Below, piece after piece: positions 18,672-26,716 of a stretch of DNA of 64,000 bases. Origin of the DNA: an uncultured Chitinophagales bacterium (lineage in GTDB: Bacteria > Bacteroidota > Bacteroidia > Chitinophagales > JAHDHT01); the NCBI GenBank assembly GCA_938023075.1, contig CALHDG010000130.1, forward strand, positions 19,851 to 83,850, in the 5' to 3' direction. The notes below the pieces were generated by a model. The model was not told the origin of the DNA and did not search any database. It saw only the letters and a program-made list of their open reading frames with translations. A program made the translations under genes and the position numbers. The number at the start of each line of letters is the position of its first letter. Within the stretch, counting starts at the first letter, position 1.

Positions 18672-19550
18672 TTATACTCTTCTTAAAGTAGGATAAGCCA
18701 ATTCAATATCTTTATGTTGTTCAAATTGTAACAAAATTTCTTCCCAAATTTTTTGTTGCGAACCACGCCTCTTGTAAGGATCGCACAAATATCGTATGGT
18801 TAATAAAACGCCGCTATCTTTTACATCGGTGTACACAATGGGCGTTAAGTTTTTATAGTAAATCATATAGTTTTTAGAGGCTTTGTTTAATTTTTTACGG
18901 GCTTCGATGCTATGATCTTTGTAGTAAGTATCAGCAATTTCGGTTAATAGTTGTTTTGTTTTTTGCCAATCGCTTTCAAATGTAATTAGTACGGGTATTT
19001 CATTCCAAATATATTGAAAACCTTTGTTATACATGGCTTGCGATTCCGTAAATATTTTAGAATTCGGAACCTGAATAATTCTTCCGGTACTTTGGTCCGA
19101 TTCAATCCAATTACCAATTTCATTAAGCGTAAAATAAAACAATCCCATATGAATAACATCGCCTTTTATATTCCCAATTTCAACACGATCACCCACATCA
19201 ATAGGTCGCCAAAAGGTAAGAAAAACCCAACCGGCTATATCTACAATAGGATCTTTTAAAGCAATAGCAATACCAGCCGATAACAAACCAAAATAGGTTG
19301 CCATCGATTCGAAACCATTAAACCAAACTCTAAAAATACATAGTAAAGCTATTGCAACACTAAAATAGCTGGCAAAAGTACGTAAGCGATAACTGGTTTT
19401 TACATTAGATTTTAACCGGTTGATAACATAAAACAACAAACGGCGAAATAACCAGAAAAAAAGAATGATGAGTAAAGTCCATACTAAATTTTTTTGCAGG
19501 GCAATGCTTATACCCGTCCAGCTTTCAATATTAGTCAACAAGTTTTTCAT
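18672..19550 (-). CDS. MscS family mechanosensitive ion channel
   Basis: YFGLLSAGIAIALKDPIVDIAGWVFLTFWRPIDVGDRVEIGNIKGDV. Confidence 0.92.
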   Translation of the reverse strand: MKNLLTNIESWTGISIALQKNLVWTLLIILFFWLFRRLLFYVINRLKSNVKTSYRLRTFASYFSVAIALLCIFRVWFNGFESMATYFGLLSAGIAIALKDPIVDIAGWVFLTFWRPIDVGDRVEIGNIKGDVIHMGLFYFTLNEIGNWIESDQSTGRIIQVPNSKIFTESQAMYNKGFQYIWNEIPVLITFESDWQKTKQLLTEIADTYYKDHSIEARKKLNKASKNYMIYYKNLTPIVYTDVKDSGVLLTIRYLCDPYKRRGSQQKIWEEILLQFEQHKDIELAYPTLRRV

Positions 19551-19671
19551 AAACTAATTCTACAATATCTTCTCCAATAATTTTTCCAATCAACGCTTTG
19601 GCAATAGCCAAATCTTCTAACAAATATTTGAAAGCTACATCATCTATAGGATTAATTATTCGCATTTGCAT
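19531..19671 (-). pseudogene. N-terminal remnant of Rpn/PD-(D/E)XK nuclease family protein
   Basis: 46-aa ORF MQMRIINPIDDVAFKYLLEDLAIAKALIGKIIGEDIVELVYEKLVD; no downstream domain; runs into the mscS start. Confidence 0.6.
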
Positions 19672-19783
19672 CTTAAAAATATTATTATACATTGTAATAG
19701 GATCAAATATGCAAAGTACACCAAAACTGAATGATTAGCGAATACTTCTTGTTTAATATCTTTTAAAAAAAAGATATTCAAAC

Positions 19784-20854
19784 TCAATGCATTACTTCTA
19801 CCATCCAATTAAACCGGTCTTCTTCCCGCCCATATTTAATATTATCCAAACGGGTTTTAATTTTTTCGGAGATCGATTTATTTTCATTAATTGTTAAGGC
19901 TTTGCCGTTATAATTGATTTCGGCAATTGGAGAAACAGACGCTGCCGTGCCCGTTCCAAAAGCATCGTCTAATTTGCCTGCATCAAAAGCCTTTTCTATT
20001 TCTTGTATGGTAATGGCTTGTTCTTTTACGGTATAGCCTTCATCTTTTAGTAAAGTAATTACACTGGCACGTGTTACGCCTTCTAAAATTTGACCATCGG
20101 TGGGTGGCGTATAGGCAACACCATCTATAATACAAAAGAAATTCATGGTACCAATTTCTTGTACATATTTGTGCTCATATCCATCTGTCCATAATACTTG
20201 ATCGAAACCTTCTTTACCTACTAAAAGTGCCGGGTAAAGGGTTGCTGCATAATTACCAGCAGCTTTGGCAAAACCTGTTCCTCCGCTAAAAGCTCTTACA
20301 TATTTATCAGCTACTTTTACTTTAATACGCTTGGAATAATACTTTCCAACCGGACATGTAAATACAATAAATTTATAGTTGTTAGAAGTGCGAACACCAA
20401 TATAGGGGTCATTGGCGAACATATAAGGTCTTAAATATAGTGAGTAGCCATCTTTAGCAGGTACCCATTTTTTATCTAACCCAACAATGGCATGTAAGGC
20501 TTGTAAAAAAAGTTCTTCTGGTACATCTGGCATCGACATTCTGTTCGCAGAAATATTAAAACGTTTGGCATTTTTTTCCGGTCTGAACAACATTATTTTA
20601 TCATCAAATGTCCGGTAGGCTTTCATTCCTTCAAAAATAGCTTGCCCATAGTGCAAGGCAGAACAAGCGGGGCTTATCGTCATATTTTCATAAGGCTTAA
20701 TAAATGCATCACCCCATGCTCCATTTTTATAATTCATTTCAAACATATGATCAGAAAAAGTGCTACCAAAAGCCAAATTATCTAAATCTACTTCTTTTAA
20801 CCTGCTTTCGCTCACTTCTTTTACATTAATTGAAATATCTAATATAGTACTCAT
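19784..20854 (-). CDS. ilvE: branched-chain amino acid aminotransferase
   Basis: LHYGQAIFEGMKAYRTFDDKIMLFRPEKNAKR; EIGTMNFFCI; AFGTGTAASVSPI. Confidence 0.96.
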   Translation of the reverse strand: MSTILDISINVKEVSESRLKEVDLDNLAFGSTFSDHMFEMNYKNGAWGDAFIKPYENMTISPACSALHYGQAIFEGMKAYRTFDDKIMLFRPEKNAKRFNISANRMSMPDVPEELFLQALHAIVGLDKKWVPAKDGYSLYLRPYMFANDPYIGVRTSNNYKFIVFTCPVGKYYSKRIKVKVADKYVRAFSGGTGFAKAAGNYAATLYPALLVGKEGFDQVLWTDGYEHKYVQEIGTMNFFCIIDGVAYTPPTDGQILEGVTRASVITLLKDEGYTVKEQAITIQEIEKAFDAGKLDDAFGTGTAASVSPIAEINYNGKALTINENKSISEKIKTRLDNIKYGREEDRFNWMVEVMH

Positions 20855-20937
20855 AGGCTTAATATACTTAATATTTTACAAAATTAAAAATCTTATGGCA
20901 AAAATATGTGGTTTTTCTTTCAGCTAAAAAATATTAG

Positions 20938-20945
20938 TATTTTTG
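20938..20945 (+). promoter_or_regulatory. candidate Bacteroidota -7 element TAnnTTTG (TATTTTTG)
   Basis: Motif match 11 nt upstream of the ORF at 20956; no -33 element verified. Confidence 0.3.
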
Positions 20946-20955
20946 CTCAATAACT

Positions 20956-21441
20956 ATGCAAATAAATCAAGCCAATCTTATCCATTTATACAAAAATGAT
21001 GAAGTAGTATGTTTACCTTTTGAAAAAAATGAGTTATTAAATAATAAGCACTCCAATTATAAGATAAAAGCTATAGGCAACAACCAAAAAAAGATATTAA
21101 TTATGGTTAGCCATTCAATAAATGATTTAAATTCGGAAGAAAATGTATTATTGTTTAACATTTTAAAGGCTATTCATTTAACAATTGAAGATGTTAAATT
21201 AGTAGAATTTGCAGGACAACCGTTTAAGTTTATAAAAAACTCAATTGAATTTGAAAAGTGTATCCTTTTGGGCTTAGATGGCAGTCAAATTGGTTTGCAA
21301 ATGGCTTTAAATCCATATCATATATTTAATTTTATGAATACTTTTTTTTTAACAAGTCATAGTGCCAATTTGTTAAATAAACATAAAAAATATAAAGAGA
21401 ATTTGTGGAAAGCTTTACAAAAAATGTTTGCGGTAACTTAA
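20956..21441 (+). CDS. conserved hypothetical protein, possibly HolD (DNA pol III psi)-like
   Basis: CILLGLDGSQIGLQMALNPYHIFNFMNTFFLTSHSANLLNKHKKYKENLWKALQKM layout. Confidence 0.4.
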   Translation: MQINQANLIHLYKNDEVVCLPFEKNELLNNKHSNYKIKAIGNNQKKILIMVSHSINDLNSEENVLLFNILKAIHLTIEDVKLVEFAGQPFKFIKNSIEFEKCILLGLDGSQIGLQMALNPYHIFNFMNTFFLTSHSANLLNKHKKYKENLWKALQKMFAVT

Positions 21442-21454
21442 AATTATTAATGAG

Positions 21455-22042
21455 ATGAAGCGATTAGTTTTTGCAACAGGTAATCTAAATAAATTAAAAG
21501 AAATTCAATTGATTGTAGGCGATGAATATGAGCTGTTAAGTTTAAATGATATTGGACATACACAAGAAATAGAAGAACCTTATAATACTTTAGAAGAAAA
21601 CGCTACACATAAAGCAAAAACTATATTTAAAGTGCATCAAATCAATTGTTTTGCAGAAGATACTGGTTTAATGATAGATGCTTTAAATGGAGAACCTGGA
21701 GTTTTTTCAGCACGATATGCTGGTACGCATAGATCGGCTGAAGATAATATGAATAAAGTTTTGCAACAGCTAAGTAATGTTGAACAAAAAAAACGTACTG
21801 CCAAGTTTAAAACAGTCATCTCGCTCATATTAAATGAAAAAGAATATAAATTTATTGGGGAGGTAAACGGCTTTATCAACTCGAAACCAATGGGTAATAA
21901 CGGTTTTGGCTATGATCCTATTTTCTATTATCCAGAATTTGGCAAAACTTTTGCACAAATAACTGTAGACGAGAAAAACAAAATTAGCCACCGAAAAAAG
22001 GCTACCAAAAAATTAATAAATTTTCTTAAAAGCATCAATTAA
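21455..22042 (+). CDS. rdgB: dITP/XTP pyrophosphatase (RdgB/HAM1)
   Basis: VFATGNLNKLKEIQ; FAEDTGLMIDALNGEPGVFSARYAG; NGFGYDPIFYYPE. Confidence 0.96.
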   Translation: MKRLVFATGNLNKLKEIQLIVGDEYELLSLNDIGHTQEIEEPYNTLEENATHKAKTIFKVHQINCFAEDTGLMIDALNGEPGVFSARYAGTHRSAEDNMNKVLQQLSNVEQKKRTAKFKTVISLILNEKEYKFIGEVNGFINSKPMGNNGFGYDPIFYYPEFGKTFAQITVDEKNKISHRKKATKKLINFLKSIN

Positions 22043-22134
22043 TTGAAATTAATTACAAATAATGACTACTTTGGATGTAAAATTAATTATGAAGCAACCA
22101 AAGTGATTGATTAACCATCTTAATATCAACCAGC

Positions 22135-22707
22135 ATGAGAAAAAGTATTGACAAGTTACATGATTATGAATTAGTAAAGCAATGTATAAAGAAAGATAAA
22201 AAGGCTTACAAGAACTTGTACGATAAGTTTTCAGGCAAAATGTTTTCTATTTGTTTGCGGTATTCAAGTGATTATCATAGTGCAGAAGATATTTTGCAAG
22301 AAGGCTTTACTAAAGTATATAAAAACTTGGTGAAATTTAGGTTTGAAGGGTCTTTTGAGGGTTGGTTGCGCCGGATAATTGTTAATACGGCAATTGAACA
22401 TTATCGCAAAAATGTTCATATGTATCCAATTATGGACGTGGGTAATACCGAACAGGAAAAAATACATGACTATGTATTAGAACAATTAGAAGCAAAAGAC
22501 ATTTTAGAAATGATTAAAAACCTTTCCCCAGGCTATCAAACAGTGTTTAACCTTTATGTTATTGAGGGTTATCCACATAAAGAAATTTCTAAAATGTTAG
22601 ATATTAGCGAAGGAACATCAAAATCACAGTTAGCGCGCGCACGGTATCTGTTACAAAAAATGATATTAAACTTAGATCAAGGTTACCGGGAAGCTTATGC
22701 AAAATAA
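22135..22707 (+). CDS. ECF RNA polymerase sigma factor
   Basis: Sigma70 r2 SAEDILQEGFTKVYKNL; r4 EGYPHKEISKMLDISEGTSKSQLARAR. Confidence 0.93.
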   Translation: MRKSIDKLHDYELVKQCIKKDKKAYKNLYDKFSGKMFSICLRYSSDYHSAEDILQEGFTKVYKNLVKFRFEGSFEGWLRRIIVNTAIEHYRKNVHMYPIMDVGNTEQEKIHDYVLEQLEAKDILEMIKNLSPGYQTVFNLYVIEGYPHKEISKMLDISEGTSKSQLARARYLLQKMILNLDQGYREAYAK

Positions 22708-24055
22708 TTACTCCAATATGGACAGATTGTTTCGTGAAAAAATACAAAATCACGAAGCTCAAGTTGATTCGTTTGTTTGGGAATCTTTACAAGATCAACT
22801 AAAGGACACTTCTTTTTTCAATAACAAATGGTTGACCTATTTAAGTTATGCTGCCATATTCTTTTTAACCATAGGTTTTACTATTGCAGGTTCACATCAA
22901 TATTTTAATTACCTAAAAATCCAAAATCAAAATTTTGCTGATCAAGACGATCATCTAAATCAATATTATAAATACATTTCTAAAAATGCTACTGTTCAAC
23001 CTCAAATTATTACTCAAAAAGTTGAAGTACCCGTTGAGGTGACCAAAATTGTAGAGGTTCCTATTGAAATTACTAAGTTTATTCCTTCACCTGGCATTGA
23101 GGATATTTTATCTAAATATGAATATTTTAACTATACAGAAGAAGAATTAGCACACATCAATGAAAAAATTGAGTTGATCAGAGGTTTTAACTTATCTGAA
23201 TTACCTGAAAAATCAAAGGAAGAAATTGGCGCACTAAACAAAATTGAATTAGATAAGTTAGTTGTATACGGTTTAGAAAACTCGTTAACTGAAAAAGAGC
23301 GTGCAGAGGAAGAAATATTTTTATTTGAATCTTCCGGTTTGGGAATGGCTTTGGACGGAACTGGTATATATACTTATAAAAGCGAAACGTCTACTCAACA
23401 AATTGTAGACAATATCTTAAGAAAAAAAATGACTAACCTAAAAGGTTTTCAAATTGGTTTAGGTGGTACGTTTTTTAATTCCTGGATTTTAAATAAACGC
23501 CCTACCGAAATTTCAACCAATAGTCTCGAATATAAATTTACTACAGGTCAACAATATGGTTTTACACTAGGCTATAATTTTAATCCAAAATTGGGTTTAG
23601 AAATTGGATTGGCAAAAGCCAATCAGGGGCAACGTATTATTCAATATGCTAATGCTACACAAATTGAAAACGAAGTTCGTTTGGGTTATGTACATATTCC
23701 TTTGGCATTTAAATATAAATGGGAGCAGTATTCTAGCATAACCAAACATCCCATTGTTATGAATTACATGGTTGGTTTGCAATACAGCAAATTACTTTCT
23801 ATTGATGGTATTATGAACAGTGATATTATTATGTTAGAAGATTTGCAAAGAACGCACGATATTGGTTTTCTGGTTGGATTAGATTATGATATCTTTTTAG
23901 GCAATAATTATTTTGTTACTATTGGAGCACGATCTACTTTTGGAACTGATTTAAACGCCGTTATGAATGCTTTTAATAATTCTTCTAATACAAAAACAGA
24001 TAACTTTACGGTCGGTTTAAAAGCTTCTTTCAATTATTTGTTTAGAATGAACTAA
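22697..24055 (+). CDS. TM-anchored protein with C-terminal outer-membrane beta-barrel, coupled to the ECF sigma factor
   Basis: Cytoplasmic N-terminus, TM WLTYLSYAAIFFLTIGFTIAG, C-terminal barrel strands ending FNYLFRMN; 11-nt overlap with the sigma gene. Confidence 0.7.
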   Translation: MQNNYSNMDRLFREKIQNHEAQVDSFVWESLQDQLKDTSFFNNKWLTYLSYAAIFFLTIGFTIAGSHQYFNYLKIQNQNFADQDDHLNQYYKYISKNATVQPQIITQKVEVPVEVTKIVEVPIEITKFIPSPGIEDILSKYEYFNYTEEELAHINEKIELIRGFNLSELPEKSKEEIGALNKIELDKLVVYGLENSLTEKERAEEEIFLFESSGLGMALDGTGIYTYKSETSTQQIVDNILRKKMTNLKGFQIGLGGTFFNSWILNKRPTEISTNSLEYKFTTGQQYGFTLGYNFNPKLGLEIGLAKANQGQRIIQYANATQIENEVRLGYVHIPLAFKYKWEQYSSITKHPIVMNYMVGLQYSKLLSIDGIMNSDIIMLEDLQRTHDIGFLVGLDYDIFLGNNYFVTIGARSTFGTDLNAVMNAFNNSSNTKTDNFTVGLKASFNYLFRMN

Positions 24056-24189
24056 CCTTTTCGAAACGGATTTTATCCCTCATTTTTAATTCAATTATTT
24101 TTTCGATTTGATTTACGCAGTTGGAGCAGTATCGAAAAACTAATGAAGCTGCAAAACTGCAAAATTGTTATACCAATTAGCTGATATTA

Positions 24190-24369
24190 GCAGATGCTTA
24201 CCAATTAAAGAGTGTATATAATTATCCAAAAGTTGAAGAGGCTGTTATTGCTACCGTTTTGAAATTTATGGCTGAGCATATTAAAGCGGTATTTTTTGTT
24301 TGCTATGATGCTGTGAATTATCAATTGTATAAAGAAATGTTAGAAGGTAGATATGATCAGAACTCCTGA
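24190..24369 (+). pseudogene. macrodomain protein, C-terminal remnant
   Basis: ADAYQLKSVYNYPKVEEAVIATVLKFMAEHIKAVFFVCYDAVNYQLYKEMLEGRYDQNS*; lacks the start and the expected ..FP.ISTG.Y segment. Confidence 0.7.
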
Positions 24370-24737
24370 TCAAAACACGACACCTTTTCAAAACAGATGT
24401 CACCTCTACCTTGTCAGAGTCTCTTGAAGAGTAGGTTGATTAATCTGTTTTAAATAAAGCACGGTATTGAAGCCGGGTGAAGTTGGAAAGTTAACCCTGA
24501 TAGGAACGGTTATGCTATGATGCAGCGTTGCCTTTTGAAGTATAGCCATAGCATTTGAGTGGATAGCAGGGAGCGCGTTCTTAAATACTGCTCCGGGTTC
24601 GTTTCTAAAAAATAAACAGATTAGATAGGTTAGTTCAAAGTAAAAATTATGAAGCCATCGTTTCTTCTTGCTTAGGTTGTGCACGTTTGGAAGATGATTT
24701 GCGATAACCCTTCCCTTCAATCATCAGTTTAGCTATG

Positions 24738-25526
24738 TTATGTGTGCATTTCTAACTTAACCACCCCACTAAAAACAAAGCCAACAGAACCTTGCAACCA
24801 AACTCCATCTTGTTTAAAATGAACCTGCAAAGCCCCGCCTGTAGTTTGAATCTGAACAGTAGAAGCATCCTTCAACTCCTCAAAATAACTACGGGCAACC
24901 ATAGCTACCGCCACCGTACCCGTTCCGCAAGAAAGGGTTTCATTTTCAACACCACGTTCGTAGGTGCGCATATGTACGATACTATTGGAAAGGTGTTTGT
25001 TGACAAAATTGACATTGATGCCTTCGGCATTAAATGTTTCATTATAACGGATGGCATGGGCAGTTTCAATGATATTGATGTGCTCAATATCTTCTACAAA
25101 TTGTACAAAATGGGGTGAACCGGTTTCGGCAACGTAGCCGTTTTCGTGTTTATCAATGTGTTCGTAAACCAGCAATTTTAAAGCGACTGTTCCATCGGGA
25201 AAAATGTTGGCTTTGTGCTCACCGTCAATAGCATAAAAAGTGGTTTCGTTTTCGATGATGCCTAAACTTTGGGCAAAATGGGTAATACATCGCCCGCCAT
25301 TACCGCACATAGAGCTTTCTTTACCGTCAGCATTAAAATAGACCATTTCAAAAGCGTACTGATCGTGTTCTTGTAATAAAATTATGCCATCTGCGCCAAT
25401 ACCAAAATGCCGGTCGCATAAATATTGATACAATGCCGGATTGTCTTTCGGTAAAGTTTCTTGGCGGTTATCGATGATTACAAAGTCGTTACCCGTGCCT
25501 TGGTATTTGCTGAATTCGATTTTCAT
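24738..25526 (-). CDS. dapF: diaminopimelate epimerase
   Basis: KYQGTGNDFVIID; MCGNGGRC; ETLSCGTGTVAVAM. Confidence 0.97.
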   Translation of the reverse strand: MKIEFSKYQGTGNDFVIIDNRQETLPKDNPALYQYLCDRHFGIGADGIILLQEHDQYAFEMVYFNADGKESSMCGNGGRCITHFAQSLGIIENETTFYAIDGEHKANIFPDGTVALKLLVYEHIDKHENGYVAETGSPHFVQFVEDIEHINIIETAHAIRYNETFNAEGINVNFVNKHLSNSIVHMRTYERGVENETLSCGTGTVAVAMVARSYFEELKDASTVQIQTTGGALQVHFKQDGVWLQGSVGFVFSGVVKLEMHT

Positions 25527-25705
25527 ACATCGGTTGGTTTTACGGTTTCTATACTGTCCATAATGTCTTCAATTTCAGGTGGTTTGGCATCTTCTTTAAA
25601 CGAGCCACTGAAATATAATAAAATACCGGTGAGTAAAATCACCACTAAACCGATGGCTATAAAACGGTTGCTAAATAATTTAGGTGGCGTTTGAAATTCG
25701 ATCAT
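25523..25705 (-). CDS. 60-aa single-TM hypothetical protein
   Basis: 4-nt overlap with dapF; TM FIAIGLVVILLTGILLYFSG. Confidence 0.55.
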   Translation of the reverse strand: MIEFQTPPKLFSNRFIAIGLVVILLTGILLYFSGSFKEDAKPPEIEDIMDSIETVKPTDV

Positions 25706-25747
25706 TGTGCAAAGTTAGGGAATTCCGGTGGTATTGCACAAGAGCTA

Positions 25748-26599
25748 CTAGTGCTTAAATAATCTTCCAGTAAAGTGATACTTGTCTCCACGAATTTGAT
25801 ACAATAGGATATGTGCATCTAAAGTAGATATATTGATTTGTTGTTTATTATTAATTAGAGGTTCAATCAACAATAGTTTTCCAAATACATCGTACAAGCG
25901 TAAATTATGAGACAACAAATTAGCATCTTTCTGTTCGACAAAAAAATGGGTTTGTGCTAGGTTTGGATAAATGGAAATGCTTTGACCAATACCAAAAGTT
26001 TCTACATCTGAAAAAGTTGGGCAGGTTAGATGAAGCGTATCTAACGCATAAACTAAATCGTCTTGATAATATAATTTGCATAAAACTTGGGTGTATTGAT
26101 CAAAAAATCCAAATCCATAATTAGGTCCGATTCCTTCTATAAATTTTAATGGCGTATTTGTAAGATGATTTCTTGGGTTATCGAACTCAATAACTTTTCG
26201 ATTACCAATACTATCTAATTTTGTGACTATTGCGTAGGTAGTGTCTCTATAGTTTCTTCTATAAATAATGCTATCACCTAGCAATAAATTAAAATCCATA
26301 ATCAGAGTTTCAGTAGTGTCATTATTATGATCAATTTCCAAAAGCCACGTATTTCCATTTAAAAGATCTTCATGAATAAAATTTGAAAAATTATACGACG
26401 ATTCTAATTCATAATATATTTTTCCATTGATTGTCTTTTCTTGTCCATTATAAGTAAATCTTTCATTAAATGCACCGTCAATAACCTCAATAGTTTGAAC
26501 CCAAGTAATGGAATCAGTTGGAAAAATGGTTTTATATTGAGCAATGCTTTGAAGACAGCTAATTATAATAAGTGCCACAATAAAATATATCTTTCTCAC
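25748..26599 (-). CDS. secreted T9SS sorting-domain protein
   Basis: Signal peptide; C-terminal SIYPNLAQTHFFVEQ...RLYDVFGKLLLIEPL. Confidence 0.75.
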   Translation of the reverse strand: MRKIYFIVALIIISCLQSIAQYKTIFPTDSITWVQTIEVIDGAFNERFTYNGQEKTINGKIYYELESSYNFSNFIHEDLLNGNTWLLEIDHNNDTTETLIMDFNLLLGDSIIYRRNYRDTTYAIVTKLDSIGNRKVIEFDNPRNHLTNTPLKFIEGIGPNYGFGFFDQYTQVLCKLYYQDDLVYALDTLHLTCPTFSDVETFGIGQSISIYPNLAQTHFFVEQKDANLLSHNLRLYDVFGKLLLIEPLINNKQQINISTLDAHILLYQIRGDKYHFTGRLFKH

Positions 26600-26716
26600 G
26601 ATGATTTTTGATCCAATATAAATATTTTTAATTAAAATAAATTCGTTGCTAACGTTCTTTAAGTATATTTAGAAAATACTGACCAACACTTGACGTTAAT
26701 GAACTAAGTCTTTCAA

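Noticed and set aside
24406-24720. 104-aa minus-strand ORF
   Set aside because: No recognisable family, no convincing start context; kept only as an unexplained segment, not called as CDS.
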